DNA of 64,000 nucleotides from an uncultured Balneola sp. Lineage in GTDB: Bacteria > Bacteroidota > Rhodothermia > Balneolales > Balneolaceae. The stretch's first letter is position 1; every line of letters begins with the position of its first letter. Positions 1 to 7,646 of the stretch are shown piece after piece. Both the position numbers and the translations under genes were made by a program. The stretch covers positions 1-64,000 of the forward strand of contig CAJXQC010000002.1 of the NCBI GenBank assembly GCA_913058495.1, given 5' to 3'. Below the pieces are notes generated by a model. That model was not told where the DNA came from, did not search any database, and saw nothing but the letters and a program-made list of their open reading frames with translations.

Positions 1-42
1 CCTCTCTATTCGTCGGCAGCGTCAGATGTGTATAAGAGACAG
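1..42 (+). other. Illumina Nextera adapter and i5 index (non-genomic)
   Basis: Bases 10-42 match the 33-base Nextera read-1 transposase adapter, including the 19-base mosaic end at 24-42. Bases 2-9 read CTCTCTAT, which is the Nextera i5 index known as S502/N502, and base 1 is compatible with the last base of the P5 arm. This is library sequence left at a contig end, so genomic sequence starts at about position 43. Anything upstream of the first gene should not be interpreted as promoter or repeat without trimming. Confidence 0.97.
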
Positions 43-52
43 CGCTAAGATC

Positions 53-152
53 ATCCTGAACTCGTTTCAGGATCTTTGTGAAGCCTATATCTAAAACATT
101 GGCAGATTTATAACCAGAGACACACCTTAAGATCCCGAAATAAATTCGGGAT
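53..152. repeat. Two REP-like palindromes
   Basis: Two perfect 8-bp-stem hairpins with 5-base loops share one design: ATCCTGAA/TTCAGGAT at 53-60 and 66-73, and ATCCCGAA/TTCGGGAT at 132-139 and 145-152. They differ at one pair in the stem. Such short intergenic palindromes are common in Bacteroidota-type genomes. The rest of 43-234 shows no gene. Confidence 0.6.
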
Positions 153-234
153 GACCTGCTTGCAATGTTTAGATTGGTATAAATAAATTTTTCTACTAAT
201 TATATGATATCTAAATGAATGACCTTTAAACAAC

Positions 235-768
235 TCAATTAAAAACCATCTGATGATATCCTTTATGCATATATGTCGTCACAACTGTCAACATAGAAAG
301 TCCGATCTTGATTTGAGTATTTACTTCCTCATGCTCATAATTACGGGCGAGTAAAGATTGACCGCATACGTATAACTCAACACCGGCTTCTTTTAGCTCG
401 TCGATTAGTTGCAGATTAGGATTATCAAGCTCGTACTTCTTTTGATATGCTTCGTTATTCAGGATCACATCTGTAGCACCACCATGTATTGCAACAGCCA
501 CATTCAGGTTTTTAGCTTTTACTCCACCTAATCCATGAAGATTCAACATTCTGGCAACATTATTGAGTCCGGGATTTATGCTTTCTTTGTCTCTTTGTAA
601 AGTTTTGAGATCTACCACGATTCTATACTCAATTTCTGAATCGGGATTTACCGCTCCTTCAATTTCATATATGGTGCCATAGTTTTTAATGATAGGATTA
701 GCTCCTTTTTGGGCAAATGAACAGGTTGCTACTATAAACAGTATTAATAATGTAAGAGTGTATTTCAT
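235..768 (-). CDS. Secreted DsrE/DsrF-like family protein
   Basis: A 177-residue protein with an N-terminal signal peptide (hydrophobic residues 4-15, cleavage after SFAQ near residue 20). The mature part resembles the DsrE/DsrF sulfur-relay fold: a beta strand with AVAIHGGA near residues 91-98, then the acidic LIDELKEAGVELYVCGQSL segment near 121-139, with Cys135 at the position where DsrE homologues often keep a cysteine. Family members act in sulfur transfer or have unknown roles; the signal peptide places this one outside the cytoplasm. I chose the ATG at 768 rather than the GTG six codons upstream because it starts exactly at the lysine of the signal peptide. It stands alone, separated from the next gene by a hairpin. 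Substrate unknown. Confidence 0.75.
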   Translation of the reverse strand: MKYTLTLLILFIVATCSFAQKGANPIIKNYGTIYEIEGAVNPDSEIEYRIVVDLKTLQRDKESINPGLNNVARMLNLHGLGGVKAKNLNVAVAIHGGATDVILNNEAYQKKYELDNPNLQLIDELKEAGVELYVCGQSLLARNYEHEEVNTQIKIGLSMLTVVTTYMHKGYHQMVFN

Positions 769-788
769 TTTGAAAGTATTTTGCACTT

Positions 789-836
789 AGCTATCAGCCT
801 TCAGCTTTTGGGACTAAACCTCAAAAGCTGATAGCT
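789..836. repeat. Intergenic hairpin repeat
   Basis: A nested inverted repeat: an inner perfect 9-bp stem CAGCTTTTG/CAAAAGCTG (802-810 and 822-830) and an outer AGCTAT/ATAGCT (789-794 and 831-836). It lies between two minus-strand genes and may end transcription of the upstream DUF3095 gene, but it has no T-tract. The AGCTATCAGC words recur in the hairpin near 6720, so it is probably a dispersed palindromic element. Confidence 0.5.
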
Positions 837-878
837 ATGAGCTGAATGCTATTTTTTAAGTTAATTTCTCAATTTTTA

Positions 879-2030
879 CTAAAGTTTTGATTTTAAAACA
901 CCTGATGCTTTGGTATATCCGCCATCTCCGCCATCCACAAAATGTATATGCTGATCTTTTCGATCTCTTACGTAGCAGGACATAATGCTTTCTTTACTCC
1001 GATGTGTACCGAACTGTATCTCTGCATCAGATTCCATCTTGTTTAGAAATTTTTCCAATTTATCGTGCTGAGTTTTCAATCCGGATATTACTGTATTTAT
1101 TCGCCCATCAAGTACTAATGTATCTGTTAGCTCTACAAGAGTATTCAGATATTCCTGTCCTTCTGCATTGAACCTAAGATAAAACTTGCCAACAGCAGTA
1201 GAGAATGTTCTCTTCAGAAAAAATTTAAAATTTCTGGAACCGTGTTTTATTTTCATTTCAGAGTTTATTCTGTCCAGAGTAGCATTCAAGCTTAATCCGG
1301 CGATACTGATCGGACTTCTTTTTTTGTGTGACCCATAAATGTTCTCAATTTTGTCCAGCACTTTCTTGTACACAGGTCCTTGATCATCTCTGTTGCAAGC
1401 TTTAACTAATAAACACAAAATTTCATGTTGCTCTTCCGGTGGTTTGATTCGGTCCCACCTGCATTCCATTCCTTCCAGGTTCAATATATTCTTCAGCACT
1501 TCCGGTGACTTATAAGAATCGTTTTCGCCCTTTATAATTCTTTCTACATAATGGAGACCGCCTCCAAGAATAATCGGTATCGAAAGATGTTCATTGATCT
1601 TTCCTTTTGCCAGTTTCAGCTTATATCCGTTGTCATATACTTCTGACACAGGCATATTTCCTACCCGCAAAAAGAGATCAAAATTATCAAAACTGTTGTA
1701 CTGATGTTCATTCAGAGCGTTTAGACAATCTTCGAGTATCTCAGAAGGAACCAAAAGAGTAGCTCCATCTCCCCCAAAGAAAAAAGGAATTGTGATTTTA
1801 GCTTCATGAGCAATATTTAAAACTGCGATAATGCTTCCGGTGGCGATCAGATTCACCACTTCATGGTTTCCTGAATTTATTGATTGAGTGGAATCTAAAA
1901 TATCTGTTATAACAACGTGCCAATCAGAGGGTACATCCTCAAAGAGTTCTTCTTTTTGCAACAATCTGGAAATAGATTGTCGATACTCATTTAGATTCGT
2001 ATAGAAATGGGGAGATCCGGTTGAAGACAT
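879..2030 (-). CDS. DUF3095 family protein with cyclase-like motifs
   Basis: A 383-residue soluble protein matching the DUF3095 family along its length (N-terminal FYTNL, then DWHVVITDI, FGGDGATLL and WDRIKPP segments). Two motifs resemble the metal-binding strands of class III nucleotide cyclases: ITDILDST with Asp43 and Asp46, and FFGGDGATLL with Asp88, the spacing being similar to the paired aspartates of that fold. A second GGDGG motif is near the C-terminus (about residues 368-372). No reaction is established for the family, so the cyclase relationship is inference. It begins with ATG, has no signal peptide or membrane segment, and has no obvious operon partner; the neighbouring genes lie on the same strand but are separated by hairpin or spacer DNA. 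Confidence 0.8.
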   Translation of the reverse strand: MSSTGSPHFYTNLNEYRQSISRLLQKEELFEDVPSDWHVVITDILDSTQSINSGNHEVVNLIATGSIIAVLNIAHEAKITIPFFFGGDGATLLVPSEILEDCLNALNEHQYNSFDNFDLFLRVGNMPVSEVYDNGYKLKLAKGKINEHLSIPIILGGGLHYVERIIKGENDSYKSPEVLKNILNLEGMECRWDRIKPPEEQHEILCLLVKACNRDDQGPVYKKVLDKIENIYGSHKKRSPISIAGLSLNATLDRINSEMKIKHGSRNFKFFLKRTFSTAVGKFYLRFNAEGQEYLNTLVELTDTLVLDGRINTVISGLKTQHDKLEKFLNKMESDAEIQFGTHRSKESIMSCYVRDRKDQHIHFVDGGDGGYTKASGVLKSKL

Positions 2031-2089
2031 AGGCTCAAAGATTAGCTATTTCACCATTGAATACAAAACCAATTATGGATGAGCTGAAT

Positions 2090-2833
2090 CTAAAAATTTA
2101 TCTTGAGATGGGCGGTAACTCCGGGTTCTCCAAATTCATTGAGATAACTAAAACTTGCTTCCGGAATCCTTTCGGACATATCTCTTGCCCGGGAAAATGC
2201 ATTAATACCACTTAATAATCTATTCGCAACCATTAAAGTAAGCAAAGTGGGTAGCTGATTTTCAGAATTTGCTACTCTGTCTCTTGTGTCACGAAATTCA
2301 AATCTATCGTTATCTGTTTCCCAGTTCCACCTGTTTTCGGGAGTGTCGGGAAGTACATTTTGCCAACGTCGGGTTCTAAGTTGAAAATCATTGTATTCAT
2401 CCAGGTTATCAAAATTAGCTACTGCCAGCTCAAATTCTCTGTTTCTGTTGGTAAGTGAAACACCTGCTTTTGATCTGGCCAAAATATTCAGATTACCTTC
2501 CAGACGATTTGCTCTGGCACTAAGTCCAAAGAAACCTGCCAAAAGAGCTATTTCAGATCCCAAATGAATTTTGCCACGAGTCCAGTTTTCATTATCAACA
2601 TAATGATGCCCCAATCCCGGAACTACAAAAGAAAGTAATAAAGCCTTTCGGGGACTTGGAAGCTCTTCGAATTTACTTTGTTGCCCTCCATATTCAAATC
2701 CTACCGATTGGGCGGAAACAGTATGAATAACGAATATTGAACACGTAATAATGAATAACGACGTATAGCTTAATTTTAAAATTATGCTTCTAAGACTTAT
2801 TCTTCTGATCAATATTCTGTATTCGTTATTCAT
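2090..2833 (-). CDS. Secreted small protein, DUF5683-like
   Basis: A 247-residue protein. The start chosen is ATG at 2833, with an AGGAAG Shine-Dalgarno-like sequence about 9 bases upstream and an 8-base overlap with the end of ccmF, which suggests translational coupling. The N-terminus has a basic stretch, a hydrophobic segment (about residues 22-40) and a signal-peptidase-like VSAQS site. Residues 55-95 (PSPRKALLLSF...GLGHHYVDN...GKIHLGSEIALLAGFFGL) resemble DUF5683, a Bacteroidota envelope family with a short membrane-seeking core. The chain ends VTAHLKINF, a beta-strand-like terminus. Function unknown; its place after ccmF may be only positional. Confidence 0.6.
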   Translation of the reverse strand: MNNEYRILIRRISLRSIILKLSYTSLFIITCSIFVIHTVSAQSVGFEYGGQQSKFEELPSPRKALLLSFVVPGLGHHYVDNENWTRGKIHLGSEIALLAGFFGLSARANRLEGNLNILARSKAGVSLTNRNREFELAVANFDNLDEYNDFQLRTRRWQNVLPDTPENRWNWETDNDRFEFRDTRDRVANSENQLPTLLTLMVANRLLSGINAFSRARDMSERIPEASFSYLNEFGEPGVTAHLKINF

Positions 2834-5321
2834 TATTCTTCTTCCTTTCTCTTCCCCAATGTCGGAAAATAGAAACGCTAAATCCAATCATCAGCAAAAA
2901 AGTACCCAGCCACACAACGGAAATAAAGGGTTTTTGTTCTGCAACAACTAAGATCCATTCACTTTCATATTCTTCATCTAACCCTTCAATACTCAGATCT
3001 ATTTCACCACTTTCGGGATATACTTTTGAAAAACTGAATGTAAGATCGTGTCCAGGTAACTCAACAGGTGGAGAAAACACGAATGTTTTGCCTTCCTCAT
3101 CATTATAAAGCGCAAATAACGGCTCGATCAAATACTGTTGACTACTAGCCATATGAGTAATTTGTATTTGAGCTCTTACTCCTATATTTGTATTCGGAGG
3201 TAATTTCGTGGTGTCTTCCATCGCGTATTCCAAAAATGACATTTCAAATCCGCCAACGGTAATAGTCTCTCCTTTTTCGAATTGGATGGTCTGTGTCTCA
3301 GGAACTTTGCCTTCTTCTTTTGCAACCGGATTAACATTGGCTCTTCGGGCTATCATATCATTTCTCTGTTTGATAAATGAACTTCCTGCTACATAAAGAT
3401 AGATATCACTCAATAAACCGGATCGGACATCAGGATCAACTGACCATTGAACGTTTTCCTGAGTAGAAGTTGCCAACATAGGATATACTTCCGGATTCAT
3501 ATAAAATGGTTCCCCACTTCCCAAAGGCAAAGGCTCGAAAAGAAGTTTATAAGTTTGTTGCCCGGGACGATTCTGATCCTGCAGATCAAATCCTTTATAG
3601 GTTACTATATACTTATCATTTACAATTTTCGGCTCTTCGAGTTTTAACTCCAGAAAAAGAACGGGTTCAGTAACCGTAAAACCCATTTCATCTTTGATCA
3701 CGCCTTGTTCAACCTGTTTGTTGTAGTTGCTGATCCTTTCATCCAGCATTGGCTTGTTGTAAACAGATGAAGCCAGAATTCCGATCAATAAAACCCCGAA
3801 GCCTACGTGAGTAACAGAGCCTCCGATCAACTTTGGTTTTTTTACACACAGCTGAACAATTACGAAAGTATTTCCAACTACTGCAAAGAAAGCCGTAAAC
3901 ATATAGAGTATGTAGTACAAGTCTCTGACCTCACCAAAAAATACAGCCGCAATCGTTAAAGCAGATGTAATTAAAAGCGGATTTATAAGAGCTGATGATA
4001 GGGTTTCAAAAGAGTATTTTTTCCAAAAAAGATACTGCCCGATCACCGTAAATACCGCCATTATCATGGCAATAGGCATGCTCCATTGATTGTAGAAACT
4101 GATTTCCGGAGGAGTTGGGTTTTCATTGAATAACAATCCTATAATAGGAGAACTGGTTCCCAAAATGATGACAAGTCCAAGTATGAACAGCAGTATTGCT
4201 CCCGTAAAAGTCATGAATTCACGAGATAAGATCTGCGACTCTTTTTCCTGAGATGGAAGTTCTTTATATCTCCACAGAAACATTCCCAAACCAAGTCCTG
4301 TTATCACTAACATGAAAATCAGAAGCTGATTATATAAACCAAGATCCACAAAGCTGTGAACAGAAGAATCCGCCAAAATCCCGGATCTGGTCAAGAAGGT
4401 TTCATAAACAATGGCAACATAAGCCAGCAATGCAAAAATGATGGACGACTTTTGTGCCACCGAACTTTTTCGCTGAATGATCATAGTGTGGATACCGGCT
4501 GTACCAATCAACCACGGAACGAGTGAAGCATTTTCAACCGGATCCCAAGCCCAAAATCCACCAAATGAAAGAGTTACATATGCCCAATATCCTCCCAGAA
4601 AAATAGCTGTAAGCAGTGCCACATTTGAACTTAATGTCCATGGCAAAGCAGGTCCAACCCATTCATTGTATTTTCTTTTCCATAATGCAGCCATAGCAAA
4701 ACAGTATGGAATAGTCATCATAGAAAAACCAACAAACAAAAGAGGAGGATGGATCATCATCCATGGGCTTTTGAGCAGATCGTTCAACCCGCTCCCATCC
4801 GGTGGAGCAAAATCGGGGTTATTCTGTACTACGGGAATGTCCGGAAAGTTCTCTGCAAATGTTCTGAATGGAGAGGCTCCGATTGTCAGATCTCCAAATT
4901 GCCATCCAACTATCATAGATATCAAAAATAACTGAGTAAGCGTCAGAAAAAACATCACGGGAGCACGATAAGGAGATCGCGTCCATCGAATCAATCCCAA
5001 TCCAAACAACCAGGAAAAGAATATCCACAACATAAAACTACCTTCCTGACCACCATAAAAAGCTGACCAGATGTATTTTGCAGAAAGATCTAAACTGGTG
5101 TAATTATAAACGTAATAGTATTTAAACTGATGGGTAAAGAGAAGATATACCAGCAAGGCTGATGCGGCGATCATAAACAAACCTTGAAAGCCAAAAAACC
5201 AGTTTCCTATTTTCAGCCTTTGCTCGTTTTCATCAGAAGCACTTTTAAAATAGTAGAAAAGGGAACCTAGTCCAGAAACAAACGCCAGAGTAATTAAAAG
5301 TTTACCAACAATTCCGATCAT
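2826..5321 (-). CDS. ccmF: Cytochrome c heme lyase subunit CcmF
   Basis: An 831-residue polytopic membrane protein of the CcmF/CycK/CcsA family, which joins heme to apocytochrome c in the periplasm. The tryptophan-rich WWD signature is visible as GGFWAWDPVENASLVPWL near residues 250-270, flanked by many membrane segments, and conserved histidine-containing segments (WMMIHPPLLF, SSVHSF) follow the family pattern. It is longer than the proteobacterial protein because of a large soluble domain near residues 530-790, common in Bacteroidota-type CcmF. The last membrane segment is at about 800-820. It is the last ccm gene of the cluster, 2 bases after ccmE. No ccmG or ccmH is present nearby. Confidence 0.95.
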   Translation of the reverse strand: MIGIVGKLLITLAFVSGLGSLFYYFKSASDENEQRLKIGNWFFGFQGLFMIAASALLVYLLFTHQFKYYYVYNYTSLDLSAKYIWSAFYGGQEGSFMLWIFFSWLFGLGLIRWTRSPYRAPVMFFLTLTQLFLISMIVGWQFGDLTIGASPFRTFAENFPDIPVVQNNPDFAPPDGSGLNDLLKSPWMMIHPPLLFVGFSMMTIPYCFAMAALWKRKYNEWVGPALPWTLSSNVALLTAIFLGGYWAYVTLSFGGFWAWDPVENASLVPWLIGTAGIHTMIIQRKSSVAQKSSIIFALLAYVAIVYETFLTRSGILADSSVHSFVDLGLYNQLLIFMLVITGLGLGMFLWRYKELPSQEKESQILSREFMTFTGAILLFILGLVIILGTSSPIIGLLFNENPTPPEISFYNQWSMPIAMIMAVFTVIGQYLFWKKYSFETLSSALINPLLITSALTIAAVFFGEVRDLYYILYMFTAFFAVVGNTFVIVQLCVKKPKLIGGSVTHVGFGVLLIGILASSVYNKPMLDERISNYNKQVEQGVIKDEMGFTVTEPVLFLELKLEEPKIVNDKYIVTYKGFDLQDQNRPGQQTYKLLFEPLPLGSGEPFYMNPEVYPMLATSTQENVQWSVDPDVRSGLLSDIYLYVAGSSFIKQRNDMIARRANVNPVAKEEGKVPETQTIQFEKGETITVGGFEMSFLEYAMEDTTKLPPNTNIGVRAQIQITHMASSQQYLIEPLFALYNDEEGKTFVFSPPVELPGHDLTFSFSKVYPESGEIDLSIEGLDEEYESEWILVVAEQKPFISVVWLGTFLLMIGFSVSIFRHWGRERKKNNE

Positions 5322-5323
5322 AA

Positions 5324-5713
5324 TCAGCTTTGTGATGCTTTTTCAAATTCAGGAGCATCGTTGTACTTAGAAGGACATTTCATCAACATTTCGTTGGCAT
5401 AGAATGTATCTCCTCTCATTTCTCCAATAACAACTAATCGGTCGGCCTGCTCAAAATTATTAGGCTTAGGCTTTGAATAAACCACTCTTTTACTTGCACC
5501 GTCCTCATCCTTCATGTAAAAAGAGAAAATCTTGGTCTCCATAGAAAACCCATAATCCTTTGATTCATCAAGTACTCCGGCAACATGAGCGGTTTTCATT
5601 TCTGATGCTTTTTCGAAGTTGGTGTATGTACTAATACTCTCTCCAAAGTTATACATCAACAGAGAGGTAAAACCGATTATGGCAATGATTCCAAAAATTA
5701 ACTTAGGCTTCAT
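5324..5713 (-). CDS. ccmE: Heme chaperone CcmE, Cys-type (CxxxY)
   Basis: A 129-residue periplasmic heme chaperone with one N-terminal membrane anchor (residues 4-21) and an OB-fold body (AHVAGVL near 42-48, YSKPKPNNFEQADRLVVIGE near 79-98, FYANEMLMKCPSKY at 104-117). The usual heme-attaching motif HxxxY is replaced by CPSKY: Cys113 stands where the covalently heme-binding histidine normally is, and Tyr117 is kept. Cys-type CcmE is known from archaea and some bacteria, in Ccm systems that also lack CcmG/H, and is active there. It overlaps ccmD by 11 bases. Confidence 0.92.
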   Translation of the reverse strand: MKPKLIFGIIAIIGFTSLLMYNFGESISTYTNFEKASEMKTAHVAGVLDESKDYGFSMETKIFSFYMKDEDGASKRVVYSKPKPNNFEQADRLVVIGEMRGDTFYANEMLMKCPSKYNDAPEFEKASQS

Positions 5714-5963
5714 GTTCTTCAGGGGTGTTTATTGTTGATTCGAGCTTGCTCACATTTCTGTCCACTTTGATCAGAAAGAACAGTAGCACCAACCAAATGA
5801 TCAGCGTAACTCCGAGTACTACAAAAATGAGATCGTTTGAATACATAAATTGAATGAATGCGTTTGATTGATCCAGTTGTTCAGCTCCGCTCCACTTGTT
5901 TCCATATGTAGAAGTCAGAGTATCAACGGTAGCTTGAGGTGCATCTTGTATGCGAATATTCAT
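5703..5963 (-). CDS. ccmD: CcmD family protein
   Basis: An 86-residue single-span membrane protein. One hydrophobic segment (about residues 46-66, FVVLGVTLIIWLVLLFFLI) is followed by a charged, heptad-like cytoplasmic tail (KVDRNVSKLESTI). Size, topology and position between ccmC and ccmE identify it as CcmD, the small protein that helps release holo-CcmE from the CcmABC complex. The N-terminal 40 residues are longer than in proteobacterial CcmD. ATG start; the 3' end overlaps ccmE, so the genes are probably translationally coupled. Confidence 0.82.
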   Translation of the reverse strand: MNIRIQDAPQATVDTLTSTYGNKWSGAEQLDQSNAFIQFMYSNDLIFVVLGVTLIIWLVLLFFLIKVDRNVSKLESTINTPEEHEA

Positions 5964-5972
5964 TTATTAAAA

Positions 5973-6668
5973 CTACGAATTTTCTGTGTGATATTGTACC
6001 GTTTTATATCGATGAACTACATCGTATATCCAAAACGCCAATGCAATAAATCCTATAAACGCCGGATATAAAACAAAGCGTAATTCAGGAGCTGTAATTT
6101 CACTAAAAGCCGGATTTCCTTCTGCTCCCGGATGCAGGCTTTCCAATTGGCGCGGAACCACATACAGCAAAAAGGGAATCGTTGTAACTGCGAAAATATT
6201 ATACACTGCTGAAAGCTTAGCTCGCTTTTGTTCGTCATCGAATGCAGAGCGGAGTACGAAGTACGCGTAATAGATCATTACTGCCAAGGCCGCCAAATTC
6301 ATTTTTGGTTCTGCGAATGTCCACCAAGTTCCCCAGGTAAAACGAGCCCATAGTGAACCGGTGAGCAGACCACAGATTCCGAAAACCACTCCTACTTTAG
6401 CTGCAGACTCCGCTTTAATATCAAAACTAATATTTGGGGTATTCAGATATCGGATGCTGTAGTAAAAACTAATTGCAAACATCGAAAACATTGCCATCCA
6501 CATAGGAACATGGAAAAACAAATTCCGGGCAGTTTGCTCAAGAATGGGAATTTGAGGGATACTGATCAGGATTCCTGCAGCGATCACTCCGGTCATTCCC
6601 AGTGCAACAATATATTTCCAGATCTTCAAGGTGAGTGCTCTTTTCTTATTTAATTTTTTGAAGCCCAA
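5973..6668 (-). CDS. ccmC: Heme exporter/handling protein CcmC
   Basis: A 231-residue protein with six predicted membrane segments. It keeps the two histidines expected to ligate heme in CcmC (His53 in FFHVPMW, His179 in ESLHPGAEG) and the tryptophan-rich periplasmic loop. The loop reads TWGTWWTFAEPK (111-122), where the usual sequence is WG.WW.WD.R, so the aspartate and third tryptophan are replaced. CcmC loads heme onto CcmE. The reading frame starts at TTG (6668); the first ATG would fall inside the first membrane segment, so TTG is preferred although no clear ribosome-binding site is seen. It is the first gene of the minus-strand ccm group; ccmA and ccmB are not in this window. Confidence 0.9.
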   Translation of the reverse strand: MGFKKLNKKRALTLKIWKYIVALGMTGVIAAGILISIPQIPILEQTARNLFFHVPMWMAMFSMFAISFYYSIRYLNTPNISFDIKAESAAKVGVVFGICGLLTGSLWARFTWGTWWTFAEPKMNLAALAVMIYYAYFVLRSAFDDEQKRAKLSAVYNIFAVTTIPFLLYVVPRQLESLHPGAEGNPAFSEITAPELRFVLYPAFIGFIALAFWIYDVVHRYKTVQYHTENS

Positions 6669-7061
6669 ATATACGAAGATGAGAACTTTGATGAGGACTT
6701 TTTACTAATGTTTTCGAATGAATAAAGAAAAAGCTATTAGCAGTTAGCTGATAGCTATTAGCTTTTTCTTTATTCGATATTCACTTGTTCTTCTTTTGGG
6801 ATGTTTTAAACAAGCAGATTCTTCAGGTTCTGCGGGATAGGTATAATAAATATTCTAAGGTTCGAAATACGTTATTTTAAATCCGAACATATTCGTCGGG
6901 CGTGAACGCCCTTCTAGCTTAAATTCAAGCAAAGGAAATGAATTTTTAAAACTAACTATTCATCATTCCTTACTCATTATTCAATATTCACCTGTTCTTC
7001 TTCTCGATGTTCTTCAATTCCTTTGTTATTTTGGTTATCAAAAATATATCTGACCAAACTG
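6669..7061. other. Intergenic region with palindromes
   Basis: No gene is seen in this divergent spacer between ccmC and the PH/SHOCT protein gene. It holds a 22-bp-arm hairpin (6720-6775), a short GGGCGT/ACGCCC hairpin at 6898-6911, and two related stretches near 6773 and 6980 reading ATATTCAC(T/C)TGTTCTTCT, which look like a partial duplication. The ccm promoter should lie here; no convincing TAnnTTTG box could be fixed. Confidence 0.5.
6720..6775. repeat. Long inverted repeat
   Basis: Two 22-base arms (6720-6741 and 6754-6775, GAATAAAGAAAAAGC...) are inverted copies with one mismatch and a 12-base loop. The loop and inner arms carry AGCTATTAGC/AGCTGATAGC words shared with the hairpin near 789. 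It sits about 50 bases upstream of the ccmC start. It may be a dispersed palindromic element or affect the leader of the ccm transcript. Confidence 0.65.
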
Positions 7062-7580
7062 ATGTCCAATCCTGAAAAATCCATCATCCTCACCCCTTCC
7101 CGTAAAAATTATTTTTGGGGATATCTGATCGGTGTGTTACTGATTCCTCTTTTGATAGGAGTTGTCGTGATCTGGTTTATCAACAGGAAAAGAAATAGTA
7201 TTCATTATCAAATCACGGATACTTCTATTTCAAAAATTGTAGAAGAAGACAAAACTGAATTAGAACTGGTCAATATTCTCGAAACTTCTGTTTCACAAAC
7301 CGGTGTTCAAAAGCTTCTGGGAATAGGTAATATCAAACTTAAGGCGAATGTAAGCGAACTGATCCTTGAAGGAATTGAGAATCCTGAAAGCTTTCTTGAA
7401 AAAATTGATACAGCCATTGCTTATCAAAAAGAACAGCTTAAAGCTTCTGAAAAGATAAAACCGCGAAAACCCACTCATGATCCGGGCACACTTGAAAAAC
7501 TGGATTATCTGACCGGACTTTGGCAGCAGGGATTGATCAGTGATGAAGACTATGATCAGGAACGAAAGAAGTTTTCTTAG
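7062..7580 (+). CDS. Membrane protein with PH-like and SHOCT domains
   Basis: A 172-residue protein. Start ATG at 7062 is preferred over a TTG 13 codons upstream because the family begins close to the membrane anchor. One or two hydrophobic segments at about 18-40 are followed by a bacterial PH-like (bPH2) domain at 43-125 (YQITDTSISKI...LELVNILETSV...LLGIGNIKL...ELILEGIENPESFLEKI), and a C-terminal SHOCT motif at about 142-172 (EKLDYLTGLWQQGLISDEDYDQERKKF). SHOCT motifs are thought to mediate oligomerisation. No enzymatic role is known. It precedes the S9 peptidase gene by 66 bases containing palindromes, so co-transcription is possible. Confidence 0.75.
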   Translation: MSNPEKSIILTPSRKNYFWGYLIGVLLIPLLIGVVVIWFINRKRNSIHYQITDTSISKIVEEDKTELELVNILETSVSQTGVQKLLGIGNIKLKANVSELILEGIENPESFLEKIDTAIAYQKEQLKASEKIKPRKPTHDPGTLEKLDYLTGLWQQGLISDEDYDQERKKFS

Positions 7581-7604
7581 TTCTTTTTAAATCCCTTTTA
7601 CAAA

Positions 7605-7642
7605 AAGAAACCGTTTCTTATCTCCGTACAATAATAACGGAG
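7605..7642 (+). promoter_or_regulatory. Palindrome and RBS-masking hairpin
   Basis: Two structures precede the S9 peptidase start at 7647: a palindrome AAGAAAC-C-GTTTCTT (7605-7619) and an inverted repeat CTCCGT/ACGGAG (7622-7627 and 7637-7642). The right arm of the second contains the only GGAG Shine-Dalgarno-like sequence, four bases before the ATG, so folding would hide it. Regulation is inferred only. Confidence 0.35.
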
Positions 7643-7646
7643 TATA

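Noticed and set aside
4477-4935. 152-codon plus-strand frame opposite ccmF
   Set aside because: Antisense to conserved CcmF membrane segments, no protein-family features.
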